A stretch of DNA of 64,000 nt from Psychrobacter sp. GP33 (GTDB lineage: Bacteria; Pseudomonadota; Gammaproteobacteria; Pseudomonadales; Moraxellaceae), in assembly GCF_014119005.1 (NCBI RefSeq), contig NZ_JACGYX010000001.1, forward strand, positions 496,001-560,000, written 5' to 3'. This document shows positions 19,922 to 28,118 of this stretch, piece after piece. The first letter of the stretch is position 1; each line of letters begins with the position of its first letter. Below the pieces are notes generated by a model. The model ran no database searches. It had not been told where the DNA came from and was given only the letters and a program-made list of their open reading frames with translations. A program made the position numbers and the translations under genes.

Positions 19922-20159
19922 ATTTTTGACGACTCTTTTTGGTAGAATTAGTGATTGCGTAGCAGTTGCTGACGTATAACGTACAATATAGTAATGATTG
20001 GGTTAAGCACAAACTGCAGTATGCTGCATTTTGAGATATTTTTATGCAACCTTTTACTGCATAATAAGTTAGCTAGTCTCTTTTTTATCTTCTTATATGC
20101 TTTTTTATAAAGGTAGTGCTACGTTAATGACGAGATAGTAAAAGAAATTTTGTTTATAT

Positions 20160-20200
20160 AAAATGCGAATAAGAAATTGCAAGGTTCTTATTCGCATTTT
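20160..20200. repeat. Perfect 16-bp intergenic hairpin
   Basis: Arms AAAATGCGAATAAGAA (20160-20175) and TTCTTATTCGCATTTT (20185-20200), 9-nt loop. The stem ends in four A:T pairs, so it could act as a bidirectional terminator for an unannotated transcript. Confidence 0.75.
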
Positions 20201-20237
20201 GCCAGCGTCGTTTTTATTAAACTAACTGTGACAGTTA

Positions 20238-20267
20238 TTGGCGCTGCATAACGTTTATGTCTATAAT
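20238..20267 (+). promoter_or_regulatory. prmB promoter candidate
   Basis: TTGGCG (20238-20243), 18-nt spacer, TATAAT (20262-20267), about 80 nt upstream of the prmB start. Confidence 0.5.
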
Positions 20268-20348
20268 GCGCTAACACGTTTTAATTAATCCATTAGCATG
20301 TCGCCAATAAGTCGCTAGTCAGTGTGCATGTAACCAATAGGGTGAGAT

Positions 20349-21536
20349 ATGTCGGAACACCAAACCATCAGTGCAGAAGATTTTCAGAATCAATATTTTA
20401 GTGGTCACGAGTCGCATGAGTTTGATCTTGATTCCGAGCATGAATTTGCAGCGGACGAAACTGGATCGCTCACAGAGCACAGTCAGTTTGCCACACTGCA
20501 TGCAGAGCTTGAAGAAGCCCGTGAGCAGTTATTTAGCATTCGCGATTTTATCCGCTTTGGTGTCACTCAGTTACGCAACTATGAGGTAGTCGTGGCGCAA
20601 GGAACAACTGACGAGTTCGCTGAAGCCTCAGCCATTGTCATGCATTCTTTATCGCTAGATTGGTCAGCTGATGAGCAGATTCTGGATTGTCGTTTGACTT
20701 CTTCAGAAAAGCAGGCAGTATTGGCATTATTAGAAGAGCGTATTGCTGAACGTAAGCCGCTAAGCTACTTGATTAATTTAGCCTATTTTTGTGACTTGCC
20801 ATTTTATGTGGATGAGCGTGTATTAATCCCACGTTCGCCGATTGCTGAGTTGATTCAGCAGCAGTTTTATCCTTATTTTGATGCTAATGAACTTGCAAAG
20901 CCGCTTGGTAAAAAGGGCACTGAGCAGGCGTCAAAATTCTATGAGCATGGATTAGAGGTGATGCAATTGTCACAGCCTGAGCGCATTTTGGATATGTGTA
21001 CTGGTTCTGGCTGTATTGCTATTGCACTGGCAACGCGTTTTGTTGATGCCTTAGTTGATGCCGTTGATATTGATAAAGCCGCGTTAGAAGTGGCAATGGT
21101 CAATGTGGATCATCACGACTTAAACCATCAAATAAATGTCATTGAATCTGACTTATTTGCCAAGCTGCCACCTGAGCATCAGTACGAGCTGATCGTGACC
21201 AATCCACCGTATGTGGATGCCGCTATTATGGCAGATTTGCCGCCTGAGTTTTTATATGAGCCTGAGCATGCGCTAGCAGCCGGTCAAGACGGACTTGATT
21301 TGGTGCATCATATTTTATATAACGCTGCTGATTATTTAAGTCCTGAAGGCTTACTGATTTGTGAAGTTGGCGACAGCGAATGGGCATTGAACCAAGCTTA
21401 TCCTGATATTCAGTTCGATTGGCTCAAATTTGCCAATGGTGGTCACGGTGTATTCGCTATTACGTTTGATGAACTGATGACCCATCGCCATTTATTTGCG
21501 CATTATGTCCAGTTGTTAGGGGTTCAAGCTCAATAA
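20349..21536 (+). CDS. prmB: Ribosomal protein L3 N5-glutamine methyltransferase
   Basis: Methylates a glutamine side chain of ribosomal protein L3. The 395-aa protein matches E. coli PrmB (310 aa) from about residue 55: LTSSEKQAVLALLEERI, FYVDERVLIPRSPIAELI, ILDMCTGSGCIAIALA (SAM loop), and catalytic NPPY in IVTNPPYVDA, then EPEHALAAGQDGLDLV. Extra material consists of about 50 acidic N-terminal residues and a ~25-residue insert before the SAM loop. The PRSPI motif separates it from PrmC. It is followed by aroC about 100 nt on, an order seen in many gammaproteobacteria. Confidence 0.93.
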   Translation: MSEHQTISAEDFQNQYFSGHESHEFDLDSEHEFAADETGSLTEHSQFATLHAELEEAREQLFSIRDFIRFGVTQLRNYEVVVAQGTTDEFAEASAIVMHSLSLDWSADEQILDCRLTSSEKQAVLALLEERIAERKPLSYLINLAYFCDLPFYVDERVLIPRSPIAELIQQQFYPYFDANELAKPLGKKGTEQASKFYEHGLEVMQLSQPERILDMCTGSGCIAIALATRFVDALVDAVDIDKAALEVAMVNVDHHDLNHQINVIESDLFAKLPPEHQYELIVTNPPYVDAAIMADLPPEFLYEPEHALAAGQDGLDLVHHILYNAADYLSPEGLLICEVGDSEWALNQAYPDIQFDWLKFANGGHGVFAITFDELMTHRHLFAHYVQLLGVQAQ

Positions 21537-21634
21537 ATAACAGCTTATTTTACCGTTCACTGGCATTAGCATACGTGTGCAATACCTTCTAACCTCAATG
21601 ATTGATAATAGGTTTTACCCGTTTAAGGATAAAC

Positions 21635-22741
21635 ATGGCTGGCAATAGTATTGGAAAACTTTTTTCAGTGACCACGTGCGGTGAGTCACACGGGGCAGGC
21701 TTGATGGCTATTGTCGATGGTGTACCATCAGGCTTGGCATTATGTGCTGAAGACTTACAAATAGATTTAGACCGCCGCAAACCAGGCAGCTCAAAATACT
21801 CAACCCAGCGCCGTGAGTCTGACGAAGTAGAGATTATCTCCGGTATTTTTGAAGGTAAAACCACTGGAACGTCTATCGGGTTACTGATTCGTAATACCAA
21901 TCAGAAATCTAAAGATTATGGCGAGATAAAAGATACTTTTCGCCCCGGTCATGCTGATTATACCTATAGTATGAAATACGGCTTTCGCGATTATCGCGGT
22001 GGTGGACGCTCCTCAGCACGTGAAACTGCGATGCGTGTAGCTGCTGGTGCGATAGCGAAAAAATATCTCTACGAGCGTTTGGGCGTACAAGTGCGCGGGC
22101 ATGTTACCCAAATGGGTCATGAGCGCACGCAAGTGTTGGACTCAAAGGCTATTGATTGGGATTTTGTAAATAGCAATCCGTTTTTCTGTGCTGATAAAGA
22201 TGCGATTGGACGGTTTGAAACTTTGATAGATAGTTTACGCCGTGAAGGTACCAGCTGTGGCGCACGCCTAGAAATTATTGCCAGTGGCGTTCCAGTAGGC
22301 TTGGGTGAGCCGGTTTTTGACCGTCTCGATGCCGACATTGCTCATGCGATGATGAGTATTAATGCCGTTAAAGGGGTTGAGATTGGCGATGGTATGGCAG
22401 TTGCTGAGCAATTTGGGCATAGCGCACGCGATGAGATGACACCGGATGGCTTTACCGCCAATCATGCTGGTGGTATTTTAGGCGGTATTTCTTCTGGGCA
22501 AGATATCCGTGTCAGTATTGCGTTAAAGCCAACGTCGAGTATTACTACGGCTGGCAAAAGTATTAATACTCAGGGCGAGGCTGTTGATATGTTGACCAAA
22601 GGTCGTCATGACCCTTGTGTTGGGGTGCGTGCCACGCCAATTGCTGAAGCCATGCTGGCGATTGTCTTACTTGACCACTATTTGCGTAATCGTGGACAAA
22701 ATGCTGATGTAGTACCGCCAATTGCTGCTATTGAGCATTAG
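21635..22741 (+). CDS. aroC: Chorismate synthase
   Basis: The last shikimate-pathway step: EPSP to chorismate with reduced FMN. The 368-aa protein has all signatures: [45 protein letters not shown], and [21 protein letters not shown], then [18 protein letters not shown] start at ATG 21635 with AAGGAT upstream; an in-frame TTG at 21602 only lengthens the reading. The length matches E. coli AroC (361 aa). It follows prmB in the same direction. Confidence 0.97.
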   Translation: MAGNSIGKLFSVTTCGESHGAGLMAIVDGVPSGLALCAEDLQIDLDRRKPGSSKYSTQRRESDEVEIISGIFEGKTTGTSIGLLIRNTNQKSKDYGEIKDTFRPGHADYTYSMKYGFRDYRGGGRSSARETAMRVAAGAIAKKYLYERLGVQVRGHVTQMGHERTQVLDSKAIDWDFVNSNPFFCADKDAIGRFETLIDSLRREGTSCGARLEIIASGVPVGLGEPVFDRLDADIAHAMMSINAVKGVEIGDGMAVAEQFGHSARDEMTPDGFTANHAGGILGGISSGQDIRVSIALKPTSSITTAGKSINTQGEAVDMLTKGRHDPCVGVRATPIAEAMLAIVLLDHYLRNRGQNADVVPPIAAIEH

Positions 22742-22857
22742 ACTATTTGCTTAACGGTCATGCAACTGCCCTCTGCATTCTTGATTAAAGGTGACTCTTT
22801 ATTAAAGAATTCAAAGGGCTTTTTTATATCTTCGAAATTTAGTATAAGGGATAACAA

Positions 22858-23541
22858 ATGAGTAAATATTTAGATGCTGTTATTGTCGAACATAATCCTG
22901 CTAACAAAGCCATTAATCGAGCGGTCATTTGGTTACACGGTTTGGGTGCTAGTGGGCATGATTTTGAGCCAGTAGTACCTCAACTAGGCTTGGCTGACGA
23001 TATGGCAGTTCGCTTTATCTTTCCTCATGCACCCGAACGTTCAGTAACCATTAACGGCGGTATGGTAATGCCAGCATGGTACGATATCTTGGAGATGAGT
23101 ATTGAGCGCAAGGTTGATGTTAGTCAAATTGAAACATCAGCACAGCAAATTACCGATTTAATAAACCGTGAGATAGAGCGCGGTATAAAGCCTGAATATA
23201 TTGTGATAGCTGGTTTCTCGCAGGGCGGGGCAGTGGCGTATCATTTGGCGCTTAGCTATCCACAGCGTTTGGCGGGGCTAATGGCACTGTCCACTTATTT
23301 TGCCACTAATGAGACCTTAGACTATAGTACTTCAAATAAAGATATGCCCATACTAATTGAGCATGGTACGTATGATCCTGTGGTTCCTGTTGTACTTGGA
23401 GAACAAGCGCAGCAGTTATTATCGGCTAAAGGCTACCCTGTTGAATACCGCACTTATCCGATGGCACATCAGGTTTGTATGCCACAAATTCAAGGTATCG
23501 GTATGTGGTTAAATAAAGTGTTAACGCAAACCTCTAAATGA
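22858..23541 (+). CDS. Carboxylesterase/phospholipase-type alpha/beta hydrolase
   Basis: A 227-aa cytosolic serine esterase of the carboxylesterase-2 / acyl-protein-thioesterase family. The oxyanion-side WLHGLGASGHDFEP and the triad are visible: Ser121 in GFSQGG, Asp173 in GTYDPVVPV, His204 in MAHQV. Length is normal (about 220). AAGGGA sits 6 nt before the ATG. Relatives hydrolyse short-chain esters or lysophospholipids; the natural substrate is unknown. It lies between aroC and ssrA and appears to be monocistronic. Confidence 0.9.
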   Translation: MSKYLDAVIVEHNPANKAINRAVIWLHGLGASGHDFEPVVPQLGLADDMAVRFIFPHAPERSVTINGGMVMPAWYDILEMSIERKVDVSQIETSAQQITDLINREIERGIKPEYIVIAGFSQGGAVAYHLALSYPQRLAGLMALSTYFATNETLDYSTSNKDMPILIEHGTYDPVVPVVLGEQAQQLLSAKGYPVEYRTYPMAHQVCMPQIQGIGMWLNKVLTQTSK

Positions 23542-23595
23542 TATGAGTGAGAGACAGATAACGTGTAACGTGATGTAATAGTTATAAGTTATGGG

Positions 23596-23625
23596 TTGTC
23601 ATATAGGTCATATTTCCTATATAAT
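23596..23625 (+). promoter_or_regulatory. ssrA promoter
   Basis: TTGTCA (23596-23601), 18-nt spacer, TATAAT (23620-23625), 13 nt before the mature tmRNA 5' end. Confidence 0.7.
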
Positions 23626-23638
23626 GCGCCTATCAATT

Positions 23639-23997
23639 GGGGATGTTCTGGCTTCGACGCTGGTGATGAAACTCAATGATGCATGTCGAGAGTATATGTC
23701 CTCTCGTTAATCAAACATATATTGTTATAGTCGCAAACGACGAAAATTACGCTCTAGCAGCTTAAACCCTGTTTACTTAGTAGCTGATCACCTATAGTCG
23801 GTCAACTAAGTTGAAGCGTCCGCATATAGGCTCGCCACAAGGGATTGTCTCAATCGCTTGGGTTCAAAAGTAGAGAATCGTCCAATCCATCCTGACTGTC
23901 GGATCGGTGCGGATTAAAGCCAAAGACAGAAACTAAACATGTAGATTCATGAGCGTAATGCTGGCGGACGCGGGTTCAACTCCCGCCATCTCCACCA
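23639..23997 (+). ncRNA. ssrA: Transfer-messenger RNA (tmRNA)
   Basis: Rescues stalled ribosomes with SmpB and tags nascent chains for proteolysis. The 5' end GGGGATGTTCTGGCTTCGACG and 3' end GGGTTCAACTCCCGCC-ATCTCCACCA form the tRNA-like domain, with CCA encoded at 23995-23997. The resume codon follows the conserved TAGTCGCAAACGACGA segment; the tag frame at 23733-23762 reads ANDENYALAA and ends with TAA at 23763-23765. The length of 359 nt is typical. It is monocistronic with its own promoter and terminator. No tmRNA-associated integrase or island is seen downstream. Confidence 0.97.
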
Positions 23998-24005
23998 AAC
24001 ATTAA

Positions 24006-24040
24006 AAATCCGATCACTTAGGTGGTCGGATTTTTTTTAT
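24006..24040. terminator. ssrA terminator
   Basis: AATCCGATCAC pairs with GTGGTCGGATT (one G:T) around TTAG, followed by a run of eight T. It lies between ssrA and the convergent EamA-family gene. Confidence 0.88.
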
Positions 24041-24080
24041 GTATTTATTATTGAAACTTCCTGTTATTGATCTATATTAT

Positions 24081-24944
24081 TTAAACCGCGAATTTTTTAG
24101 CACCTACTACGCAGACTACTGCTCCTAATGTACTTATCAACATACCTATGCTCACTGTCTCATGGAGTAAGATAGCCGCTAATATTAAGCCCATAAAAGG
24201 TTGCATCAGTTGTAACTGACCCACGGCTGCAATACCACCCAAAGCCAAACCACGATACCAAAATATAAAGCCGATAAACATACTGAATAAAGACACATAA
24301 GTTAAGCTTGCCCAAGCCGTCATGCTTATCTCTACCAAAGATTTTGGCCACGTCAACCACGCAATGGGTAACATAATAGGTAACGATAGCATCAATGCCC
24401 AACTGATGACCTGCCAACCGCCTAATGTTCTTGATAAACGCCCACCTTCTGCATAACCAAGACCGCAAGCTATGACAGCGCCCAACATAAGCAAACCTCC
24501 TACCAATGACGTGTGTCCACTGCTTAATGCGGCATAACCGGCGACAAATGTGCTGCCTAACAAAGCAAATAACCAAAACAATGCAGGAGGACGTTCGCCC
24601 CCGCGCCAAACCGCAAAGATGGCTGTAAATAATGGTAATATTCCTAGAAATACAATCGCGTGTGCAGAGGTGACATACTGTAATGCTAATGCGCTTAATA
24701 AAGGAAACCCAATGACCACGCCCAAAGTCACAATAGCTAATGCTGGCAAATCAGCCTTAGTCGGCATACTTTGTTTTAATAATAATAATACTGCTCCGCC
24801 AAGTAGTGTGGCAAGGGTTGCTCTTGCAGCGGTAAGAAACATAGGATCAAAGCCCATAACCGCTAGACGTGTTGCTGGCAGCGACCCTGCGAAAATAACC
24901 ACGCCAATAAAACCACTGATCCATCCTTGAGTTATCTTTTTCAT
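24081..24944 (-). CDS. EamA-family (DMT) transporter
   Basis: An inner-membrane exporter of the drug/metabolite transporter superfamily. The 287-aa protein has about ten hydrophobic helices in two EamA halves (about 5-135 and 150-285). The N-terminal half has GFDPMFLTAARATLATLLGG; the second half ends with LLHETVSIGMLISTLGAVVCVVG. I prefer the ATG at 24944 (GAG 7 nt upstream) over 24950. It is divergent from a MocR-type regulator 220 nt away, which likely controls it, an arrangement common for amino-acid or amine exporters. The substrate is unknown. Confidence 0.88.
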   Translation of the reverse strand: MKKITQGWISGFIGVVIFAGSLPATRLAVMGFDPMFLTAARATLATLLGGAVLLLLKQSMPTKADLPALAIVTLGVVIGFPLLSALALQYVTSAHAIVFLGILPLFTAIFAVWRGGERPPALFWLFALLGSTFVAGYAALSSGHTSLVGGLLMLGAVIACGLGYAEGGRLSRTLGGWQVISWALMLSLPIMLPIAWLTWPKSLVEISMTAWASLTYVSLFSMFIGFIFWYRGLALGGIAAVGQLQLMQPFMGLILAAILLHETVSIGMLISTLGAVVCVVGAKKFAV

Positions 24945-25166
24945 AATCATCTCACTGTATATTCAATGCAGTGATTAAAACAAAAACGCGATAGGTAATC
25001 TATATACAATCCAGTACAATTAAACGAAACTGTTTGGTATTGCTAACCCATACAGTATTAGCTTTTTAAGCCATTACTATGTTTTTAACTTTGGTAAGGC
25101 TTGATTTTAAACTTGCTATAGGATGATATTCTAAACGCGAGGCATGCAATCAAAGATGAATGAGAT

Positions 25167-26546
25167 ATGAGAGTTCAATTGACAAGAATTGAGATAGTCA
25201 TGGCAAATGTAAAAGCAAAAATAGCTACTGTCATTTATATGCCGGGCACCCGATTGCCTTCTGTACGTGCTGCTGCTAAAAGCTACGGCTTCTCAGCATC
25301 AACAGTCGTAGAAGCTTATGAGCGGTTGCAAACAGATGGGGTCATATACTCTCGTCCTGGCGCTGGTTTCTACGTTGCAGATATTACTGCACCGTTGTCT
25401 TTGGCAGATATGAGTCCAAACCTTGATCGAATGGTAGACCCATTATGGATATCAAGACAGTCTTTAGAGCCTTCTGATAGCGTTTTAAAACCGGGCTGTG
25501 GGTGGTTGCCACCGGATTGGTTGTATGAAGAGGGTATGCGACGCGGATTACGGCAGGTAGCAAGAGCAAATGTTCAAGTTATCAGTGAATATGCGACGCC
25601 ATTAGGGTTACTAGCATTACGCCAATTATTAGTACGGCGTATGGCTGGTTTAGGTATTGATGCGGAACCGTCACAAGTGATATTAACGGAATCCGGCACT
25701 CAGTCCATAGACCTCATTTTTCGTTTTTTATTGAGCCCAGGTGATACCGTAGTCGTCGATGATCCCTGCTATTTTAACTTCCATGCATTATTACGTGCGC
25801 ATCGAGTCAAAGTGATAGGCGTCCCTTATACGCCCACTGGTCCAAATGTGGAAACCTTTGCGACAATTTTAGAGGAACATAAACCGCGTCTTTATATTAC
25901 TAATGCGGCTATACATAACCCAACCGGCGCGACGCTATCGCCAGCGACCGCATATCGTGTACTGCAGTTGGCGCAGGCAGCAGGATTATATATTATTGAA
26001 GATGATATTTTTGCGGATTTTGAAACCACTCCAGCGCCTAGGCTTGCTGCATTAGATGGCTTATCGAGGGTGTTTTATATTGGTAGCTTTTCTAAAACCT
26101 TATCGGCATCCTTACGCTGTGGTTATATTGCGGCTCCTGTTGAATGGGTAGAAAGCTTATTAGATTTAAAAATAGCGACGGGCTTTGGTGGTGGACAATT
26201 GGCAGCGGCAGTCGTACTGTCTGCATTGAATAATAGTGGATATCGTAAGCATATGAGTACAATACATACCCGTTTGGCACGTGCACGGGCGCAAACGGTA
26301 CCATGTTTGGCTACACTAGGCATTGTACCTTGGCTGACCCCACAGGCTGGTATGTTTCTGTGGTGCAAACTGCCCGATGGCAATAGTGCAGCTGTATTAG
26401 CGAGTCGATGCTTGGCGCAGGGCGTAGTCCTAGCTCCAGGCAATGCATTTAGCCAATCACAAAGTGCGGAAGGTTATATGCGTTTTAATGTGGCACAAGC
26501 AAGCGATGCGCGTGTATTTGAGGTGTTGGCGAGGACGTTAAATTAA
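25167..26546 (+). CDS. MocR-type GntR/aminotransferase transcriptional regulator
   Basis: A PLP-dependent regulator of the GntR/MocR subfamily, 459 aa. The N-terminal winged helix (about 5-75) has PGTRLPSVRAAAKSYGFSAS followed by TVVEAYERLQTDG. The rest is a type I aminotransferase fold with the PLP lysine in SFSKTLSASLRCGYI and an Asp-containing IIEDDIFADFE strand. Known members sense PLP-linked amines or amino acids and control a divergent gene; here the EamA exporter is divergent. Starting at 25167 keeps the full winged helix. The ribosome site is poor. Confidence 0.9.
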   Translation: MRVQLTRIEIVMANVKAKIATVIYMPGTRLPSVRAAAKSYGFSASTVVEAYERLQTDGVIYSRPGAGFYVADITAPLSLADMSPNLDRMVDPLWISRQSLEPSDSVLKPGCGWLPPDWLYEEGMRRGLRQVARANVQVISEYATPLGLLALRQLLVRRMAGLGIDAEPSQVILTESGTQSIDLIFRFLLSPGDTVVVDDPCYFNFHALLRAHRVKVIGVPYTPTGPNVETFATILEEHKPRLYITNAAIHNPTGATLSPATAYRVLQLAQAAGLYIIEDDIFADFETTPAPRLAALDGLSRVFYIGSFSKTLSASLRCGYIAAPVEWVESLLDLKIATGFGGGQLAAAVVLSALNNSGYRKHMSTIHTRLARARAQTVPCLATLGIVPWLTPQAGMFLWCKLPDGNSAAVLASRCLAQGVVLAPGNAFSQSQSAEGYMRFNVAQASDARVFEVLARTLN

Positions 26547-26589
26547 AAGTACTTTCTGACGATATTTTATATCTATAAAAATAGCCATA

Positions 26590-26624
26590 AAAAAAGCCAG
26601 CAACATAATGTCACTGGCTTTTTT
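26590..26624. terminator. Bidirectional terminator, mocR gene / rplI
   Basis: AAAAAAGCCAG pairs with CTGGCTTTTTT across a 13-nt loop between convergent transcripts; it ends the rpsF-rpsR-rplI operon. Confidence 0.88.
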
Positions 26625-26650
26625 CATAATTGAATCCGTTATTCTAAAGA

Positions 26651-27154
26651 TTACTCTTCAGAATAATCATCTTCGCTCTGATCATCTTCTGCTGCTTCGT
26701 CATCGCCATCTTCAGAAAGAATGGTAACTAAGATAGTGGCAGTAACGTCATGATGTAGTTGAATATCAACATTGTATTCACCAACTTGACGTAATGCACC
26801 TTCAGGAAGCTTGATCTCAGCGCGATCTACTTCTAGACCTGAGTTGGTTAATGCTTCAGCGATATCGCGTGTACCGATAGAGCCAAATAATTTACCTTCG
26901 TCGCCTGACTTAGCACGCATGATAACATTAACGTCAGTCAATGCATCAGCACGTTCTTGAGCAGTATCGAGCTCTTTTTTCTCTTCGGCTTCAAGTTCAG
27001 CACGACGTGCTTCGAACTTTTCAATGTTAACTGCAGTTGCAGGTAACGCTTTGCCGTGAGGGATAAGAAAGTTACGTCCGTAACCTGGTTTTACATCGAC
27101 AGTTTCACCGAGTTTACCAAGGTTGACGATACGCTGTAACAAAATAATTTGCAT
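26651..27154 (-). CDS. rplI: 50S ribosomal protein L9
   Basis: A 23S rRNA-binding protein of the large subunit. The N-terminal domain is canonical ([20 protein letters not shown], then [20 protein letters not shown]), followed by the long central helix and the C-terminal RNA-binding domain ([20 protein letters not shown]). An acidic tail of about 19 residues (many Asp/Glu) extends it to 167 aa against 149 in E. coli. It is the last gene of the rpsF-rpsR-rplI operon, 20 nt after rpsR; priB is not present between rpsF and rpsR. Confidence 0.97.
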   Translation of the reverse strand: MQIILLQRIVNLGKLGETVDVKPGYGRNFLIPHGKALPATAVNIEKFEARRAELEAEEKKELDTAQERADALTDVNVIMRAKSGDEGKLFGSIGTRDIAEALTNSGLEVDRAEIKLPEGALRQVGEYNVDIQLHHDVTATILVTILSEDGDDEAAEDDQSEDDYSEE

Positions 27155-27174
27155 GAGTCATTCCTAGTTAACGG

Positions 27175-27405
27175 TTAACCCTGATGGTTATCAGTGTATG
27201 GTAATAGCGAAAGATAACGAGCTTGCTTGATAGCAGTCGCTAGTTGACGCTGATATTTAGTAGATGTACCAGTAATACGGCTAGGTACGATTTTACCATT
27301 TTCACTGATATACTGTTTTAGCAATTCTACATCTTTATAATCGATGTGAGTAATGCCTTCAGCAGTGAAACGGCAGAATTTGCGACGGCGATAGAAACGT
27401 GCCAT
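27175..27405 (-). CDS. rpsR: 30S ribosomal protein S18
   Basis: A small-subunit protein, 76 aa, that pairs with S6 in the platform. Canonical sequence: [18 protein letters not shown], then [24 protein letters not shown] and [15 protein letters not shown]. Length equals the family norm (75 aa). It lies 16 nt after rpsF; with S6 it should bind the operon leader for autoregulation. Confidence 0.98.
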   Translation of the reverse strand: MARFYRRRKFCRFTAEGITHIDYKDVELLKQYISENGKIVPSRITGTSTKYQRQLATAIKQARYLSLLPYTDNHQG

Positions 27406-27421
27406 AAGTATTCTCCTTTAA

Positions 27422-27829
27422 TTAGTCTTCACTGTGGTCGTTGTCGTCATTATCGTTTTCACGACTGTCTGGACGACGAGTAGTTGTTGCTTTGCGTGCA
27501 CGTTTTTCATCGGCATTCTTAGCTAACTGCGACTCTTCAGTGATTGCGTCGTCACGGCGCATGACTAGGCTACGAATGATCGCGTCATTATAACGGAACA
27601 GCTCTTCAAGCTCAGCTAAAGTCTCACCGTTAGTTTCAATGTTGAAAAGAACGTAATGAGCTTTATGAATCTTGTCGATTGGGTAAGCCAATTGACGACG
27701 ACCCCAGTCTTCTAGACGATGGATGATGCCGTTGTTGTCTTGAACCAACTTGATGTAGCGTTCAACCATACCGACAACTTGGTCGCTTTGGTCTGGGTGT
27801 ACAAGTAACACCACTTCGTAATGTCGCAT
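27422..27829 (-). CDS. rpsF: 30S ribosomal protein S6
   Basis: A small-subunit protein, 135 aa. The core matches E. coli S6 ([58 protein letters not shown]). A C-terminal tail of about 30 residues, first basic then Asp/Asn-rich, recalls the poly-Glu extension added to E. coli S6 by RimK, but here much of it is encoded. It is the first gene of the operon; its AAGGAG ribosome site is part of a leader stem. Confidence 0.97.
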   Translation of the reverse strand: MRHYEVVLLVHPDQSDQVVGMVERYIKLVQDNNGIIHRLEDWGRRQLAYPIDKIHKAHYVLFNIETNGETLAELEELFRYNDAIIRSLVMRRDDAITEESQLAKNADEKRARKATTTRRPDSRENDNDDNDHSED

Positions 27830-27835
27830 AATGGA

Positions 27836-27881
27836 CTCCTTACGGATTAGTAGCTATCAACCCTATGTTAATAGCAAGGAG
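27836..27881 (-). promoter_or_regulatory. S6:S18-binding leader motif (rpsF autoregulation)
   Basis: In the mRNA, CUCCUU (27881-27876) pairs with the ribosome site AAGGAG (27841-27836). An inner hairpin GCUAU / AUAGC with AAC/GUU is capped by AUAGGG, and the 3' side carries an unpaired stretch containing CCG (27845-27843). This is the arrangement described for the conserved S6:S18 leader motif. Binding of S6:S18 would hold the ribosome site closed. Confidence 0.75.
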
Positions 27882-27905
27882 ATCTATGAGGTAAACTTAG
27901 TTTCG

Positions 27906-27945
27906 AAATAATGAGATTCAAAATAATGAGACTCAAAATAATGAG
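27906..27945. repeat. 15-bp tandem repeat in rpsF leader
   Basis: AAATAATGAG recurs at 27906, 27921 and 27936 with a 15-nt period (spacers ATTCA and ACTCA). It lies between the rpsF promoter and the S6:S18 motif, so it is transcribed in the leader. Confidence 0.8.
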
Positions 27946-27972
27946 GGATAAGCTTAGCTTATAAAGCGCCGT

Positions 27973-28001
27973 ATTATAGCAGCAACTCTGCTCGAACACA
28001 A
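27973..28001 (-). promoter_or_regulatory. rpsF operon promoter
   Basis: Minus strand TTGTGT (28001-27996), 17-nt spacer, TATAAT (27978-27973). The predicted leader is about 135 nt. Confidence 0.68.
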
Positions 28002-28056
28002 AGGATTATCGCTTGTGTGCATTTAATAAAATTATAAAATAAATAATACAGGCAAA

Positions 28057-28082
28057 TAAAAAAGCAACGTTTGAACGATGCT
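28057..28082 (-). terminator. Terminator of the GYF-RDD gene
   Basis: On the minus strand GCATCGTT / AACGTTGC (one mismatch) followed by TTTTTT, about 40 nt past the stop. Confidence 0.7.
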
Positions 28083-28118
28083 CTTTATTGATAAAGGGAT
28101 GATTTATTACTAATAGCG

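Larger units (their letters stand above)
19862..20348. other. Divergent intergenic region, L,D-transpeptidase / prmB
   Basis: 487 nt without a protein gene. It contains the L,D-transpeptidase promoter and palindrome, a perfect 16-bp hairpin (20160-20200), and a prmB promoter. The 250 nt between the first and second could hold a small RNA ending at the hairpin, but no clear promoter for it was found. Confidence 0.4.

Noticed and set aside
23960..23997. tRNA-like 3' end with GGTTCAACTCC and CCA
   Set aside because: It is the acceptor/T-arm part of tmRNA, not a separate tRNA gene.
24160..24609. 149-codon minus frame within the EamA gene
   Set aside because: His/Arg/Cys-rich composition typical of an out-of-frame reading; the EamA frame has clear membrane helices.
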